A DNA stretch of 64,000 nt from Pantoea sp. CCBC3-3-1 (GCF_007981265.1 NZ_CP034363.1:3100001-3164000); one strand, 5' to 3'; shown: positions 25,822-37,842, counted from the first letter of the stretch. Notes: a model not told the origin generated them from the sequence alone. Program-made: numbers and translations.

Positions 25822-26247
25822 CTATCCCAGCAGTGCCGTACTCAATCGGGCAGTGCAGCAGCGTCGCTCCCGCGCATCGTAAATGGCGATTTCCCAAACC
25901 TGCTGGTTCTTTCCAAGATGCAGCGGCTGGCAAACGCCTTTGACCAGGCCGCTGGTCACTGCCCGGTGATGGCTGGCGCTGATCTCGGTGCCAACCACGC
26001 ATTGCCCTTCCCGACTGGCCAGATAACCCGCCATCGATCCTAACGTTTCTGCCAGCGCCGCCGAGGCGCCGCCATGCAGCAGGCCAAACGGCTGCCGCGT
26101 GCGTTCATCAACCGGCATGGTCGCTTCCAGACTGCGATCGCCAATATGGCTAAACCGCATGCCAAGATGGCTAATCATCGACTCGCCGACCATGGCGTTC
26201 AGCTCATCAAGCGTGAGCTGGCGTTTCCAGATAGTGTCATCCTGCAT
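25822..26247 (-). CDS. entH: Enterobactin proofreading thioesterase EntH
   Basis: A 141-aa hotdog-fold thioesterase (EntH/YbdB; E. coli 137 aa) that frees wrongly loaded aryl groups from EntB during enterobactin synthesis. The hotdog signature [17 protein letters not shown] contains the catalytic glutamate region. ATG 26247 follows the entA stop after a single base, making it the last biosynthetic gene of entCEBAH. The frame continues upstream inside entA, but that part is overlap only. Confidence 0.93.
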   Translation of the reverse strand: MQDDTIWKRQLTLDELNAMVGESMISHLGMRFSHIGDRSLEATMPVDERTRQPFGLLHGGASAALAETLGSMAGYLASREGQCVVGTEISASHHRAVTSGLVKGVCQPLHLGKNQQVWEIAIYDARERRCCTARLSTALLG

Positions 26248-26248
26248 G

Positions 26249-27004
26249 TTAAGCACCCAGCGTTGTGCCACCGTCCACGACGATGTCCTGAAGCGTAATA
26301 TGGCTGGCCAGATCGGATGCCAGGAACAGGATAGTGTTGGCGATTTCCTGTGGCCGGGCGATTTTTCCCAACGGGATACCCAGCTTGAACTGCTCGGCAA
26401 AACCGCGAATGCGCTGCTGCTCCGCGTCCGGACTGGTCCACAGCGTGCGCTGCATGTCGGTATCGGTCGAGCCTGGCGACACCATGTTACAGCGCACGCC
26501 ATACTGCGCCAGCTCAAGCCCAACCGTCTGGTTCAGGCTGCGCAGTGCCGCTTTTGATGCGCCGTAAGCTGACATCCCGATCCGCGGACAGTGTGCCGCA
26601 TCGGAGCCGATAGTGACTATTGCTCCGCTGCGCTGCTCGCGGAAAACCGGCATGGTTTGCTGAAACAGATTAAATGCGCCGCCGACGTTGATATTCATCA
26701 CCGCCTGCCAGTCGGCGAGCGCCAGCTGGTCAGTTGGCCCCATCCGCAGGATCCCGGCACCATTGACCAGCACGTCCAGCCGTGGCGTCTCCTGCAACAG
26801 CTGCTGGCACACGGCTTGCACCTGTGCGGCATCGGCTACGTCCAGCTGTTGCGTGCGGAAAGGATATTCATGCTGAAACGCAAGATCCAGCCCCGTTACC
26901 TTCGCGCCGGCCTCGTGAAACGCCAGCGCGGTGGCATAACCAATGCCTTTACCGGCACCGGTTACCCAAACGATTTTGCCGCTGAAGTCCTGGCTCAAAC
27001 TCAT
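26249..27004 (-). CDS. entA: 2,3-dihydro-2,3-dihydroxybenzoate dehydrogenase EntA
   Basis: A 251-aa short-chain dehydrogenase that makes 2,3-dihydroxybenzoate using NAD. The cofactor loop is [15 protein letters not shown] is present at NGAGILRMG, and the catalytic Ser-Tyr-Lys are in the GSDAAH...[10 protein letters not shown] region. The start ATG 27004 overlaps the entB stop (ATGA). Length is close to E. coli EntA (248). Confidence 0.95.
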   Translation of the reverse strand: MSLSQDFSGKIVWVTGAGKGIGYATALAFHEAGAKVTGLDLAFQHEYPFRTQQLDVADAAQVQAVCQQLLQETPRLDVLVNGAGILRMGPTDQLALADWQAVMNINVGGAFNLFQQTMPVFREQRSGAIVTIGSDAAHCPRIGMSAYGASKAALRSLNQTVGLELAQYGVRCNMVSPGSTDTDMQRTLWTSPDAEQQRIRGFAEQFKLGIPLGKIARPQEIANTILFLASDLASHITLQDIVVDGGTTLGA

Positions 27005-27855
27005 GCCTGACGCTCCCGCGAAAGCAACGTCCACCATGCCGCCAGCGTGGGGTTTTTGGCTAACATGACAAAATCGATATCGCTGTAGACTTTGCGCCAG
27101 CGTGCCGCCAGCGCCATCATGCGGACTGAATCCAGACCGTAATCGATCAGGTTCTCGTCATCTTCAGGCGTTTCGTCCTCGTCCAGCATGGGCTGAACCA
27201 GCGCGCGCAGATGTGCCAGGCTCTGAGGCACCGGCAGCAGCTCGTCGGTAGTGACCACTTTACCGGCGCGACCTGCGGTATATTTCAGCGCCATCAGATG
27301 CTCCTCACGGCTGAAGTCAGCCAGCGCGTCCGCCACCATAAACGGCTGCACGTCACGCATAAACGCGTCAATTGCCGTGGTCAGACAGCCAATGTGAGCA
27401 TAAACGCCACAGATGATCAGCTGATCGCGACCGGTTTCTTTCAGGTGCTGCTCCAGCGGAGAACGGTGGAAGGCGCTGTAACGCCATTTCACCAGCACTT
27501 CATCGTGCTCATCCGGTGCCAGTTCAGCAACCACTTTCTGCTGCTCAGGATGCTTGTTAAGGCCCGGCCCCCACATGTCGTTCAACAGCGCGCGATCTTT
27601 ATCGCTCTGGTGGTTCGGCTGCGCGGTGTAATAAACCGGAATGCCGTTCTGCTTGCAGTATTCACGCAGCGCCGCAATGTTGCTGATGACCTGCTTGATC
27701 ATCGGGCAATCTTCACCCCAGAAATTAATGAAGTAGTTCTGCATATCGTGGATCAGCAGCGCGCCGCGTGACGGTTCAAACGTCCAGCTCACTTTGTTTT
27801 CCGGTAAATCGGCGGCGGCAGGCAGTGCATAGGCTTTCAGTGCAGGAATAGACAT
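27001..27855 (-). CDS. entB: Isochorismatase/aryl-carrier protein EntB
   Basis: A 284-aa bifunctional protein. The N-terminal isochorismatase domain (about 1-205; [34 protein letters not shown]) makes 2,3-dihydro-2,3-dihydroxybenzoate. The C-terminal aryl-carrier domain carries phosphopantetheine on Ser in [13 protein letters not shown] 27855 has TGGAGAAA upstream and is 14 nt after the entE stop. The modifying enzyme EntD is not in this window. Confidence 0.96.
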   Translation of the reverse strand: MSIPALKAYALPAAADLPENKVSWTFEPSRGALLIHDMQNYFINFWGEDCPMIKQVISNIAALREYCKQNGIPVYYTAQPNHQSDKDRALLNDMWGPGLNKHPEQQKVVAELAPDEHDEVLVKWRYSAFHRSPLEQHLKETGRDQLIICGVYAHIGCLTTAIDAFMRDVQPFMVADALADFSREEHLMALKYTAGRAGKVVTTDELLPVPQSLAHLRALVQPMLDEDETPEDDENLIDYGLDSVRMMALAARWRKVYSDIDFVMLAKNPTLAAWWTLLSRERQA

Positions 27856-27869
27856 AATTTCTCCAGTCA

Positions 27870-29486
27870 TCAATGAGTCAGCTGACGCGCGGCCAGCTGC
27901 TCACGCAGTAATTTTTTATCGACTTTGCCAACCGGCGTTAGCGGCAGCTTTTCAACGGTTTCAATGCGATCCGGCAGTTTGTAGTCCGCCACGCCAAGCT
28001 CGCGCAGGTAGCGACGGATCTCTACGGCCCGCACCGGACGTTTGCCCACCACAAAGGCACAGCTTTTCTCACCCAGCAGGCTGTCTTCCATCGAGACCAG
28101 CGCCACATGTAAAATCGCTTCATGGCGCAGCAGCAGGTTTTCAATCTCCTCCGCTGCGATTTTTTCGCCGCCACGGTTGATCTGATCTTTTTCACGGCCC
28201 TGCACGCAGATATAGCCATCTTCGGTGATGGAAATCAGGTCGCCCGAGCAGTAGAAGCCGTTGGCATCAAAGGATTTTGCATTGTGTTCCGGGCTGCGAT
28301 AGTAGCCCCGGAAGGTGTACGGCCCCCGCGTCATCAGACGGCCGGTTTCGCCACGCGGCAGCGGATTACCCTGCTCATCGGCTACCCAGACTTCATCGTC
28401 CGGGCTCATTGGCTTGCCCTGGGTGGAAAACATGTGCCATTCGTCATCGTCCAGCTGGGTATAGTTCACCAGCCCTTCCGCCATGCCAAACACCTGCTGC
28501 AACTGGCAGCCGATTTCCGCCGGAATACGTGCCGCCAGCGCTTCGCTTAACCGTGCGCCGCCAACCTGAAGTAATTGCAGAGAACTCAGCGCGCGGTTGC
28601 TGCCCCATTCGGCAATCGCCTGTAGCCACAGGCTAACCGCCGGCGGCACCAGCGCCGTCGCCGTTATCTGGTGTTTTTCGATCAGCGGGAAGCAGAGATT
28701 GGCGCTCGGATCGCTCGCCAGCACTACGCAGCCGCCAGCATAGAAGACGCCGAAAGCGCCAGGCGAGCTGAGCGGATAGTTATGTGCAGCAGGCAGCGCG
28801 CAAAGGTAGCGGGTCTGACGGTCGAAACCACACACTTCCACGCTACGGCGAATGCTGTAGTAATAGTCGTTGTGGGTGCGCGGGATCAGCTTAGGCGTCC
28901 CGGTGCTGCCGCCGGAAAGCTGGAAGAAGGCCACTTCTTCGCTGGCCGAAGGCACGGCGATAAAATTATCTTCCGGTTCCGCAATCAGCTCCTGCAACGA
29001 AACGTCGCCTTCGCGGGCGTTATTCAATACCACTTCACGCAGGGACGGGCAGTTCTGACGCATCTGCTGTAAATAGTCGTCGCCAGCAAACAGCGCGTGC
29101 TGGCGATCGGCAATCAGCAGCGCGGGTTCGATCTGGCTGGCGTAGGCGTCCAGTTCCTGGCGCTGATGGCTGAACAGCGCGTTAACCGGCGCCACGCCGA
29201 TTTTTAATAAGGCAAACAGCGTGATATAGAATTCAGCCACGTTGCCCAGCTGCACCAGGGCGGTATCGCCGCAGCGCAGGCCACGGCGCTGCAAGGCGGC
29301 GGCCAGGCGGGTAGCGTCTGCTTCCAGCTGCTGATAGCTGAACTGACGATCGCCATCGATCAGCGCGATCTGTTCGCTAACTACGTGGCGGCTGAGGATG
29401 TCCGTCAGCGGCAGATCGATCCAGTAACCTTTTTCGCGATAGCGGGCGGCCAGATCGGCCGGCCAGCGTGAATATGAAATTGTCAT
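27870..29486 (-). CDS. entE: 2,3-dihydroxybenzoate-AMP ligase EntE
   Basis: A 538-aa adenylate-forming enzyme (E. coli 536 aa) that activates 2,3-dihydroxybenzoate and loads it onto EntB. The ATP-binding [19 protein letters not shown], the [11 protein letters not shown] region and the C-terminal hinge and catalytic lysine ([26 protein letters not shown]) are all present. It lies between entC and entB in one operon. Confidence 0.96.
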   Translation of the reverse strand: MTISYSRWPADLAARYREKGYWIDLPLTDILSRHVVSEQIALIDGDRQFSYQQLEADATRLAAALQRRGLRCGDTALVQLGNVAEFYITLFALLKIGVAPVNALFSHQRQELDAYASQIEPALLIADRQHALFAGDDYLQQMRQNCPSLREVVLNNAREGDVSLQELIAEPEDNFIAVPSASEEVAFFQLSGGSTGTPKLIPRTHNDYYYSIRRSVEVCGFDRQTRYLCALPAAHNYPLSSPGAFGVFYAGGCVVLASDPSANLCFPLIEKHQITATALVPPAVSLWLQAIAEWGSNRALSSLQLLQVGGARLSEALAARIPAEIGCQLQQVFGMAEGLVNYTQLDDDEWHMFSTQGKPMSPDDEVWVADEQGNPLPRGETGRLMTRGPYTFRGYYRSPEHNAKSFDANGFYCSGDLISITEDGYICVQGREKDQINRGGEKIAAEEIENLLLRHEAILHVALVSMEDSLLGEKSCAFVVGKRPVRAVEIRRYLRELGVADYKLPDRIETVEKLPLTPVGKVDKKLLREQLAARQLTH

Positions 29487-29496
29487 GTCAATGTCC

Positions 29497-30678
29497 TTAT
29501 TTCAGCCCAAAAGCTTGCAGCATGGTGCTGAGTTTAACGCCGGTTTCCTGCCATTCTGATTCTGGCGAAGAAGCCGGAACGATGCCGGCCCCCGCAAACA
29601 GGCGAATACGTTTTCCGGCAAGCGTGCCGCAGCGAATAGTGACTACCCATTCGCCGTTGCCTTCTTCATCGCACCAGCCGACCATGCCGCCAAACAGCTC
29701 GCGATCGAAAGGTTCCAGTTCCTCGATCCACTGCCTTGACAGCGCGTTCGGGAAGCCGCTTAACGCAGGCGTTGGATGCAGCAGGCATGCCAGCGACAGC
29801 GCCGTTTCGCGCTCGTTGCTCACCTTGCCTTCAATCGGCGTAGCCAGGTGCCACAGGGTTGAGGTGGTGATCAGCTCCGGCTTATCCGGTACGGCCAGAT
29901 ATTTGCTGCGAGGCTTGAGTACATCGTGCATGGCGCTGGTCACCAGACGATGCTCATAGCGATCTTTCTGGGAATACATCAGCCGCTCGCCGATAGCCTG
30001 ATCCAGACCGGCATTACTGCGATCGCGACGGGCCGAACCGGCCAGCGGCAGCGAGGAGAAGGTGTCGCCAGACTTACGCAGCAGCAGCTCCGGGCTTGCG
30101 CCCAGTAGCGTACTGCCATCCGCCAGCGGCACGTGGAAGTGGTAGCTGGTTGGATTCATGGCGATCAGCCGATCCATCAGCGCTGGCGCATCCACGGGCT
30201 CTTCGGTAGTGATGTCAATCAGGCGTGACAGCACCACTTTATCGAGATCGGGCTGCGAGGTCGCTTCGGCCGCACGCGCCACCATCGCCATAAACTGTTC
30301 TTTTTCCGGGATGGCCTGCCGGGAGCTAATGACCGGATCGATGCCGATCGGGGCCTGCCCGGCTGCCTGCAAGCGTTGCTGGCGGGAAAACTGTTCGCAA
30401 CGCTCAGGAATAAACAGCGCGGAAGGTTTACGCGTATCGAACGGAATCGCGCCTACCAGTACCGGGCGCTGAATGCCCTTCTCTTTTGCCGCGGCAAAAG
30501 CGCGGCGCACCTGCTGCTGAAAATTCCCGTTGATATCACCGCCGTCTGCGGCCGGACACGCCAGCGTGGCAAAGCGGCCATGGGTAATCAGGCTTTTCCA
30601 CGGCGATGCGAAGAAAAAGCTCTCCTGAGAGAGAGGTACTGATGAGGTCTTGCGTTCATCAGCGCTAAGCGTCTCCAT
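29497..30678 (-). CDS. entC: Isochorismate synthase EntC
   Basis: A 393-aa chorismate-utilising enzyme making isochorismate, the committed step of catecholate siderophore synthesis. The C-terminal chorismate-binding domain contains [32 protein letters not shown] and the final [11 protein letters not shown]...[19 protein letters not shown]. It is the first gene of entCEBAH; a Fur-box array lies about 29-56 bp upstream of the ATG. Confidence 0.96.
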   Translation of the reverse strand: METLSADERKTSSVPLSQESFFFASPWKSLITHGRFATLACPAADGGDINGNFQQQVRRAFAAAKEKGIQRPVLVGAIPFDTRKPSALFIPERCEQFSRQQRLQAAGQAPIGIDPVISSRQAIPEKEQFMAMVARAAEATSQPDLDKVVLSRLIDITTEEPVDAPALMDRLIAMNPTSYHFHVPLADGSTLLGASPELLLRKSGDTFSSLPLAGSARRDRSNAGLDQAIGERLMYSQKDRYEHRLVTSAMHDVLKPRSKYLAVPDKPELITTSTLWHLATPIEGKVSNERETALSLACLLHPTPALSGFPNALSRQWIEELEPFDRELFGGMVGWCDEEGNGEWVVTIRCGTLAGKRIRLFAGAGIVPASSPESEWQETGVKLSTMLQAFGLK

Positions 30679-30706
30679 AACGATCTCCAGCCATAATGAT
30701 AAAAGG

Positions 30707-30734
30707 GATAATAATGATTATCATTTTCATTATC
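30707..30734 (-). promoter_or_regulatory. Fur box upstream of entC
   Basis: The segment from GATAATAATGATTATC through TTTCATTATC contains overlapping matches to the 19-bp Fur consensus (GATAATGATTATCATTATC), including TGATTATCATT in full. Position just ahead of entC predicts iron repression of entCEBAH. Confidence 0.9.
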
Positions 30735-30877
30735 AGGTCGTAACTTTAAGTAAATTTTTTGTAATGTCAAGACATGACAAAATGTTTAAAAGCGCTTCTG
30801 TATCCACGCCGCAACGCCGCGCATTAACCGCACGTTTATGTTGCAGACGGGAAATTTCAGCAGCCGGTCAGCGCTGG

Positions 30878-32137
30878 CTATTTTCCGATAACGGGTTCTG
30901 CCTGTTGCACCGCGTCCGGCTTACGGTAATGCCGGAGCGAGCGAAGCGAAACAGCCAGGCCCAGCGTAATTAAGGCTAATCCCAGGCCGCCGCCGCTGGC
31001 CGCAGTGGCAGGCATCATCACGGCGGTCATTGTGCCCAGCATTAATGCGCCCAGCGAATCGCCCATCACATTCTGCGCGGTCCACAGGCCGTTCACTCGT
31101 CCCAGCATGTTGTCCGGGGTCAACGTCTGGATCAGCGTGTATTGCAATAGCGCACTCAGCGCGCTCAGGTAGCCAAACAACGCAAGGCAAAGCGCCCCTG
31201 CCGCCCAGTGAGGCATCAAGCCTGCCAGCCCAACCGCGAGCAGCGATCCCACCGCAGTTAACAACATCACCAGGCCCGGACGGGAATGGCTGGCCAGGTT
31301 GCCGCTGGTCAACGCACCGGCCGTCGCGCCGAGCGGTACGGCGGCGTAAAGCAGGCCAATTTGCTGTGCGCTCATCTCCCAGCGGATCGCCAGTGCCGGA
31401 TAGAGCACGCGGATTGCCGTTGCCATCGTGACCAGCGCGCCAGTCAGCGCTACGCCGCCAATTAACCGGTGGCTGAGCAGAAATTTGAATCCTTCTGTCA
31501 GTGCGGCGAACGGCCTGGCCTTCGCCTGGGGAGGTGGCGGAAGTGACGGCAGACGCAGTAACGGAATGAGCGTAATAAACGTCCCTGCTGCGGCCAGGCC
31601 AAAATTCCAGACCACCCCGCCGGAAGCCAGCAGCACACCGCCCAGCATCGGTGAAATGACCGCGCCCAGCCTCACCGTCAGCATCGTTATCGCGCCCGCC
31701 TGCATCAGGTTTTCGCGCCCCACCAGCGCTGGCGTGGCAGAGAGCAGCGCGGTAACGCCTATCGCGCCGAAGAACCCATCCCACACCCCGAGCAGATAAA
31801 TTGCCGACAGCGAAGGATGCGGCAGCGCAGCATTGATGCACAGACCAATAAAGCCGAGGCCGCAGGTTGAACGGGCAAACAGGATCAGCCTGCGGCGCTC
31901 ATAACGGTCGGCCAGCACGCCGCCCATCATCAGACCGGTAAACAGCGCTATCCCGGTCAGCGTCACCGCGAGACTCACTTGTAAAGATGAACCGGTCATA
32001 AACTGAATCTGTACCGGTACGGCAACGCCCAACAAGCCCAGAGATAAAATGGAGATAAACCGGGCGATAAAAACCGCCCGAAATGCCGGATGTGTCTTCA
32101 GCAAGCTGAGACTGAGCATAAAAGATTGTTGTTTCAT
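30878..32137 (-). CDS. entS: Enterobactin exporter EntS
   Basis: A 419-aa MFS_3 inner-membrane protein with about 12 helices and the loop [18 protein letters not shown]. It starts [20 protein letters not shown], as E. coli EntS (416 aa) does, and exports enterobactin to the periplasm. ATG 32137 overlaps the entF TAA by one base, so it is the last gene of fes-ybdZ-entF-entS. In E. coli entS is separated from entF by fep genes and read in the other direction, so the layout is different here. Confidence 0.93.
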   Translation of the reverse strand: MKQQSFMLSLSLLKTHPAFRAVFIARFISILSLGLLGVAVPVQIQFMTGSSLQVSLAVTLTGIALFTGLMMGGVLADRYERRRLILFARSTCGLGFIGLCINAALPHPSLSAIYLLGVWDGFFGAIGVTALLSATPALVGRENLMQAGAITMLTVRLGAVISPMLGGVLLASGGVVWNFGLAAAGTFITLIPLLRLPSLPPPPQAKARPFAALTEGFKFLLSHRLIGGVALTGALVTMATAIRVLYPALAIRWEMSAQQIGLLYAAVPLGATAGALTSGNLASHSRPGLVMLLTAVGSLLAVGLAGLMPHWAAGALCLALFGYLSALSALLQYTLIQTLTPDNMLGRVNGLWTAQNVMGDSLGALMLGTMTAVMMPATAASGGGLGLALITLGLAVSLRSLRHYRKPDAVQQAEPVIGK

Positions 32138-35100
32138 TAAATTTTCTTGTTAAGCAGTTCGTTAAGGCGCGGACCAATATGGGTAAATGCCTCGGCGGTA
32201 ATGATGTCCACATGCGCGCAGTCGACGGTCCATGTCTGTAGATTGCCGATCCAGGGCGCCCAGGCCTGCTGGGGATCCAGCCCCGGCTTCAGCGTTTGTT
32301 GTGCCACAAACAGCGTGGCTTCACCGTTAAAGCGGCGGCTTTTCGCCGTCGACAGCAGCCTGACCGCATCAGCATAGTTGCCTTCGATAGTGCTGAACAA
32401 ATCGCCGCTGCGATCGGCCTCCAGTGACGCTCTCAGCCCCTGCTGTGCGGCCATAAACGCCTCGCGTTCACGGTTGATCTCCTCCAGCACCTCCTCATCA
32501 AGTTCATTTTCCTGCGACCAGTTTTGCGTTTCCGGCGGCCAGGTATCCAGCAGTCCAAGGAAAGCCACTTTTTCGCCTGCGGCCTGCAAACGCGCGGCAA
32601 TCGCATGCGCCAGCGTGCCGCCCAGGGAGTAGCCCATCAGATAGTAAGGGCCATGCGGCTGCTGCTCGCGCAGCGTGGCAAGGTGGCGTTCGCACATATC
32701 ATCCAGGTCGTTCGCCTGCTGCATCGGGCCTGAAGGACGCGGTGACTGAATGCCCATCAACGACCAGCGAGCGTCCAGATAGCGCTGTAATATGCTGAAC
32801 TGCCAGGCAAAACCGGAGGCGGGATGGAAGCAGAACAGCGTGGGCCCGGCCCCCGTGCGCAACGGCAACAGCGTATCCATACCGGCGCGGTTCACCTCTT
32901 CTTCACTCTGATTGCGGCTTAGCTGTTCCGCCAGCGCACCCACGGTGGAAGCCACCATCACCTGCCCGACGGTGACAGGCCTGTCGAGACGGCGACGGAG
33001 ATCGACCGCCAGGCGCATCGCCAGCAGAGAATGGCCGCCAAGCGCAAAGAAATCATCGTTTATCGAATTGATTTCACACGCCAGCAGGCGGGCAAAGGCT
33101 TCGGCCACGGTGGTTTCGATGCCTGGCTCTGGCGCACGTCCGGCGGCAGCTGAAGCAAGCTGTGGCAACGGTAGCGCCTTGCGATCCAGCTTGCCGTTGG
33201 CACTGAGTGGGAAAGCGTCAATCTGCATCACGATCGCCGGCACCATATGTGCAGGAAGCAGCCCGCCAAGCGTTTCGCGCAGCGCAGCGGTATTCAGCGT
33301 TTCCCCTTTCGACATGACATAGCCTACCAGCTGTCGCTGATCGCCGTCGCCGCTGCTTTTGCCCAGCACACAGGCGTGCGTGACCGCCTGCTCCACGCCA
33401 TCCAGCGAGCTCATTACCCGATCGATTTCACCCAGCTCAATACGCTGGCCGCGGATCTTCAGCTGATCGTCGCTGCGCCCAAGGTATTCTACCGCACCGT
33501 CGTCCAACCAACGGGCAACGTCGCCGGTGCGGTACATGCGTTCGCCCGCACACTGAGGATCGGCGATAAAGCGGCTGGCGGTCAGATCGGCTCGCGCCAG
33601 ATACCCTTGCGCAAGCTGCACGCCGGTCAGATAAAGGTCTCCGGCAATGCCCGGCGGCACGGGCTGCATATTACTGTCCAGAATGCGCAGCCCGGTATTC
33701 CAGACCGGATAACCAATCGGCACGCTGGTGCCGGTCACTTTGCGCAGCGCGTCGCCATAAGCGGGATACCAGCTGACATCCACGGCAGCTTCAGTGGGGC
33801 CGTAGAGGTTATGTAAAGGCACCGCGGTTTTGTTCTCCCACTGGCGGCACAGCCCGGCCGGCAGCGCTTCACCGCTACAGAAAACTCTGCGTAACGAGGC
33901 GCACTGCGCCACCGCATCGTCGTCACTTAGCGCGGCGACAAATGCCGCCAGCATGGAAGGTACAAAGTGCGTGGTGGTGACGCGATAACGGCTGAACAGC
34001 TGCTGGAGCGCTTCAGGGTCGCGGTGCGCTTCTGGCGGAGCCATCACCAGTTTTGCGCCAACCAGCAGCGGCCAGAAGAATTCCCACACCGACACGTCAA
34101 AGCTACAGGGTGTTTTTTGCAGCACAACATCGCGTTCAGTCAGGGGGTAATGATCCTGCATCCATAACAGTCGGTTGACGATCGCTTGCTGTCCAACCAT
34201 CACCCCTTTCGGCCTGCCGGTTGAGCCGGAAGTGTAAATCACATAGGCCGTATGCTGCGGTCGGGAACGATCTTCCAGAGGGGCGGATGTCACCGGCAGC
34301 GTTTGGTAATAGCAGAAACGTGGCAGGTCATTAAGATGACTGAAGCGGCCCAGCTGCGATTCGGTGGTGATCAATAAGCGTGGGCTGGCATCTTCCAGCA
34401 TCATGGTCAGACGGTCATCGGGATAGCCCGTATCCAGCGGCAGCCAGGCTGCGCCCAGCTCCACGATGGCCTGCAACGCCAGCGACAGAAATACCGAGCG
34501 CGGTAAGGCTACGGCAACAATATCACCCGGCTGCACGCCTCTCGCGGTTAACTCTGCGGCCAGCGCAGTCACCTGCTGACGCATCTGCTGGTAGCTGAAC
34601 TGATGATGCTCATCCGCCAGCGCGGCAGCATGCGGCGTGCGCTGTGCCTGCTGGCGGATCAGACTACTGAGCGTGGTTTGCGGGACCGGCATCGCCGTCG
34701 CGTTAACCTGTTGCAGCAGCCGGTTTTCATGCGGATGCAGCAGCTGTGCTTCGGCACACTTCAGCCCGGCATCGGCGGCAAACTGACGTAACAGCAGCGG
34801 CAGGCGGTTCAGGTGCTGTTGCAGCGTTTGTGCATCATAGCGTTCGGCATTCGCCAGCATCTCCAGCGAGACATTGCCTTCTTCGTCCAGATAGAGCGCG
34901 ATTTCCAGATCCCGCACCGGCCCCGAGGCCAGCTGATGAGTGATCCCTTCGATTCCGGCAAAATTCAGCTGGTAGTCGAACATTTTCAGATTGATCACCG
35001 GGCCGAACAGCGGCTCGCTGAGCTGCCCGATATCACGCTGGATCTGTTCGGCATCGTAACGCTGGTGGCGACGCACCTTTTTCAGCTGCTTCGACAGCGC

Positions 35101-36060
35101 TGAAGCCAGCTGCGGCAGCGTGGCGTCCGCAGCAATTCTGACGCCAACAGGTAACACATTCAGCACCGGTCCGGTGGTGCTTAAGGCTGCCGATCCCAGG
35201 CGACGCATAAAGATGAAACCGGCGCTGTAATCGGTGCGCCCACAAAGACGTCCCAGCCAGAGCGCGATCAGCGCCAGCGCCATATCCGCTTCGGTCTGCT
35301 CGCTTTGGGTCATCAGTTTGCGGAAATCGTCCCGGTCAAACTGTAAGCTATGCCGGACAAGCCTGGTGGTCGCGACAGAACCGCTTAGCGGCAGCGGCGA
35401 AAGCGTGGCAGGCATGGGCAGCGCACGCGCCTGCTCCTGCCAGAAAGCGGCGTCACGCTGCCAGGTCGGCGAAGAAGAGTAGCGGTCGTACTCTTCCACC
35501 ACTTCGCTAAACGGCACGAAGGGCGTGGGAGCTGGCTGACGATTAGCGACGAGCGCGGTATAAATTTCGGCGATGCGGCGGGTAATCGCGGTGAAACTGA
35601 AGCCATCAACAACCAGGTGGTGAAAACGCTGATACCAGAACCAGCGCGTGTCGCTCAGCCGGAAAATAGCGTGATGATAAAGCGCGCTGCCGCTGTTGAT
35701 GCGTAAATCGCCTGCCAGATCCTGCTGCATCAACGCCAGCGCGGCAGCAGCGGGATCGCTCTCCGCGCGCAGATCGTAGCGCTGGGGCGAGGCAAAGGTA
35801 CAGTCCGCATCAACCCACTGCATGGGCACGCCGTCTTCAAAATCAAAACGCATCCGCAGCGTATCGGCTTCCGTCATTCCGCTGACCACCGCCCGGCAAA
35901 GCAGCGACGCATCCAGCGCGCCGTTAAGTTCCACATAGTGAGCCACGCTCCACGCATTCGCCACGGGCGACAGCTGTTCAGCCATCCAGATCCCTGGCTG
36001 CGCCGCCACCAGCGGCATACGGGTTTTCACTTCTGCTTTTTTCACAAGTAATTCGCTCAT
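32137..36060 (-). CDS. entF: Enterobactin synthase NRPS EntF
   Basis: A 1307-aa non-ribosomal peptide synthetase (E. coli 1293 aa) with domains condensation (about 15-440, motif HHLVVDG), adenylation (460-950, [27 protein letters not shown]), peptidyl carrier (about 980-1045, [10 protein letters not shown] with the phosphopantetheine Ser) and thioesterase (1060-1307, [11 protein letters not shown] with the catalytic Ser). It activates serine, joins it to dihydroxybenzoate from EntB and releases the cyclic trimer. ATG 36060 directly follows the ybdZ TAG; a GTG at 36069 in frame is less likely. Confidence 0.96.
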   Translation of the reverse strand: MSELLVKKAEVKTRMPLVAAQPGIWMAEQLSPVANAWSVAHYVELNGALDASLLCRAVVSGMTEADTLRMRFDFEDGVPMQWVDADCTFASPQRYDLRAESDPAAAALALMQQDLAGDLRINSGSALYHHAIFRLSDTRWFWYQRFHHLVVDGFSFTAITRRIAEIYTALVANRQPAPTPFVPFSEVVEEYDRYSSSPTWQRDAAFWQEQARALPMPATLSPLPLSGSVATTRLVRHSLQFDRDDFRKLMTQSEQTEADMALALIALWLGRLCGRTDYSAGFIFMRRLGSAALSTTGPVLNVLPVGVRIAADATLPQLASALSKQLKKVRRHQRYDAEQIQRDIGQLSEPLFGPVINLKMFDYQLNFAGIEGITHQLASGPVRDLEIALYLDEEGNVSLEMLANAERYDAQTLQQHLNRLPLLLRQFAADAGLKCAEAQLLHPHENRLLQQVNATAMPVPQTTLSSLIRQQAQRTPHAAALADEHHQFSYQQMRQQVTALAAELTARGVQPGDIVAVALPRSVFLSLALQAIVELGAAWLPLDTGYPDDRLTMMLEDASPRLLITTESQLGRFSHLNDLPRFCYYQTLPVTSAPLEDRSRPQHTAYVIYTSGSTGRPKGVMVGQQAIVNRLLWMQDHYPLTERDVVLQKTPCSFDVSVWEFFWPLLVGAKLVMAPPEAHRDPEALQQLFSRYRVTTTHFVPSMLAAFVAALSDDDAVAQCASLRRVFCSGEALPAGLCRQWENKTAVPLHNLYGPTEAAVDVSWYPAYGDALRKVTGTSVPIGYPVWNTGLRILDSNMQPVPPGIAGDLYLTGVQLAQGYLARADLTASRFIADPQCAGERMYRTGDVARWLDDGAVEYLGRSDDQLKIRGQRIELGEIDRVMSSLDGVEQAVTHACVLGKSSGDGDQRQLVGYVMSKGETLNTAALRETLGGLLPAHMVPAIVMQIDAFPLSANGKLDRKALPLPQLASAAAGRAPEPGIETTVAEAFARLLACEINSINDDFFALGGHSLLAMRLAVDLRRRLDRPVTVGQVMVASTVGALAEQLSRNQSEEEVNRAGMDTLLPLRTGAGPTLFCFHPASGFAWQFSILQRYLDARWSLMGIQSPRPSGPMQQANDLDDMCERHLATLREQQPHGPYYLMGYSLGGTLAHAIAARLQAAGEKVAFLGLLDTWPPETQNWSQENELDEEVLEEINREREAFMAAQQGLRASLEADRSGDLFSTIEGNYADAVRLLSTAKSRRFNGEATLFVAQQTLKPGLDPQQAWAPWIGNLQTWTVDCAHVDIITAEAFTHIGPRLNELLNKKI

Positions 36061-36061
36061 T

Positions 36062-36295
36062 CTACTCACCCCAGGATGGGTTCTCAGAGGCCGTGGTACT
36101 CACTTCAGCCGGGGTTAAACTGCGCCAGTTTGTTTCCAGCCAGTGCTGGCAGGCCTGCTGGCTTTCAGGCCCGCGTATCACCTGCCAGCCAGGCGGCAGT
36201 GCGCAATGCGCGGGCCAGAGGCTGTATTGTTCACGCGAGTTTTGCAGGATGATAAAAAGTCCCTCAGGATGATCAAAGGGATTGCTGTACTCCAT
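36062..36295 (-). CDS. ybdZ: MbtH-like protein YbdZ
   Basis: A 77-aa MbtH-like protein with the family core NSREQYSLWP...PPGWQ and the final W near SLTP. These small proteins bind NRPS adenylation domains and activate them; the partner is EntF, whose gene starts two bases after this stop. It sits between fes and entF as in E. coli. Confidence 0.95.
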   Translation of the reverse strand: MEYSNPFDHPEGLFIILQNSREQYSLWPAHCALPPGWQVIRGPESQQACQHWLETNWRSLTPAEVSTTASENPSWGE

Positions 36296-36319
36296 ATCAG
36301 GCTCCTCTCGATGCCGGTT

Positions 36320-37543
36320 TTATCGCCTGACGGGCTGCCAGAGTTCGGTCAGGCCGTCGATCAGGCCGCCTCGCCAGCACAGGGCATCATGCCCGCCGTC
36401 AAACAGACGATAACGGGTAGTCAGACCGGCTTTTTGCAACAGCGGATAAAGACGCTGATTGGCTTGCAGGATCAGCGGCTCGCGCAGGCCCGCTTCCAGC
36501 CAGATACGTAATCGGCTGCCGTCGCCCAGCCCATCGGTAATTTGTTGAATTAACCAGCCTGCCTTATCGGCCTGCTGGCGGTTAGGCCACCAGAAGGATC
36601 CCGACTGGCTCAGTACGCAGCCAAAGCGCTCAGGCCAGTGCAGGCCCGCGTATAATGAAGAAAGTCCACCGAAGCTCTGCCCGGCGACGACGGTGGTGGC
36701 CGCCTCATTGCGCCAGGCGACCTGCGATGTCAGCAGCGGCAGCAGCTCTTCCTGCACCGCCAGCCAGAAATCCGGGTTACAGGTCAGCTCCTGCCCGCGA
36801 TTTTCCGTACTGATAGCGTCGATCAGTAAATACACCGCCGGCGGCAGATGACCGTTATTGGTTTCACGCTGCAAGGCAGGCCATACCGGCTGCTGTTCAG
36901 CCCAGAATTTACCATCCAGCAAAATCGCTAACGGACGCTGTTCGGGCTGGCCTTCGCCGGTAGTGAAAATCCAGACGCGGCGTTGATTACCCAATCGCTG
37001 GCTGTTCCATTGCACGCAGCGAGGCGCGTCAAAATCGACCGTTTCCTGCGTGTCCCAGCCGTTTTGCAGCGGTGCCAGCGGCAAATGCAGTGCCGAAGCG
37101 GCATGGCCCCGCCCCCCTCGCCAGCTGCTATTCACGTTATGCGGATCGGCAATTGCCTGAGGCAGAAGCTTGCGCCAGCCTTCACGCAGCGCCTGGCGGT
37201 CAGGCGGGTTTTGCAGCGCGGCGGCGGTAAAGTCCTGCTCCTCACTGGAAGGGATCAGGCAATAGCTGCCGCGCCAGCTGGCGTTGAGGCGAACCTGCCA
37301 TTGCCAGATATCGGTGCCGGCAATACGCTGCAAGCTCTGCGGCGCGCGCTGCTGGTGATGATCGGTAACGCCAGTGATATAGATCCAGACATGACGGATT
37401 GACGACGTGCGTTCAGTACCAGCCGGGTCCCGCCAGTAAAATGTGACGGTGCAAATATTGCCTTCCCTGACGACGAACGGCAGCCCCTGCTCTATTTTTT
37501 GCTGCCACCAGGCCTCACCCTCTTTTTCCCAATCGCCAGCCAT
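36320..37543 (-). CDS. fes: Enterobactin esterase Fes
   Basis: A 407-aa cytoplasmic esterase that hydrolyses ferric enterobactin to release iron. The N-terminal domain is the Fes/IroD-specific region (VTFYWRDPAGTERTSS); the C-terminal alpha/beta-hydrolase has nucleophile Ser in GQSFGGLSSLYAGL and His in DGGHDALCWRGGL. ATG 37543 fits the family start. It heads fes-ybdZ-entF-entS, behind two Fur-box-like sites. Confidence 0.94.
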   Translation of the reverse strand: MAGDWEKEGEAWWQQKIEQGLPFVVREGNICTVTFYWRDPAGTERTSSIRHVWIYITGVTDHHQQRAPQSLQRIAGTDIWQWQVRLNASWRGSYCLIPSSEEQDFTAAALQNPPDRQALREGWRKLLPQAIADPHNVNSSWRGGRGHAASALHLPLAPLQNGWDTQETVDFDAPRCVQWNSQRLGNQRRVWIFTTGEGQPEQRPLAILLDGKFWAEQQPVWPALQRETNNGHLPPAVYLLIDAISTENRGQELTCNPDFWLAVQEELLPLLTSQVAWRNEAATTVVAGQSFGGLSSLYAGLHWPERFGCVLSQSGSFWWPNRQQADKAGWLIQQITDGLGDGSRLRIWLEAGLREPLILQANQRLYPLLQKAGLTTRYRLFDGGHDALCWRGGLIDGLTELWQPVRR

Positions 37544-37608
37544 ACCTATAACCCTATGTAAATAATGGTAAAACAGTGATTCTGAAATTGCATGACGCTC
37601 AGTTTATT

Positions 37609-37650
37609 GATAATGGTTTTCATTTGCAATCAGAAATAGTTATCATTTTT
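37609..37650 (-). promoter_or_regulatory. Two Fur-box-like sites upstream of fes
   Basis: The 19-mer at 37609-37627 (GATAATGGTTTTCATTTGC) matches the Fur consensus at 15 of 19 positions. A second site around 37632-37650 contains GTTATCATTTTT and matches about 12 of 19. They lie 66-107 bp before fes and predict iron control of this operon. Confidence 0.7.
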
Positions 37651-37795
37651 ACCGTTTTGTGGCAGGCAGGTCAGCGTCAGATTTTTCCGGTGTTTTCCCG
37701 GATAAACAGTGAGAGATGAGTGGCACTCATTTTCATCAACAGGCGGGTTGTGGGGAGCAAAGGCGTTGGGAGAGAGTAAACCGGCAGGCGTGGTT

Positions 37796-37833
37796 AAAAA
37801 GGCTTCAAAACAGAATTGCTCTGCCCTGAAGCC
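37796..37833 (-). terminator. Terminator after the yeeO-MFS unit
   Basis: On the minus strand GGCTTCA...TGAAGCC (7-bp stem with an inner CAGA/TCTG stem) is followed by TTTTTAA. It starts 10 nt past the MFS stop and isolates it from the fes promoter region. Confidence 0.7.
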
Positions 37834-37842
37834 CGCAGGAAT

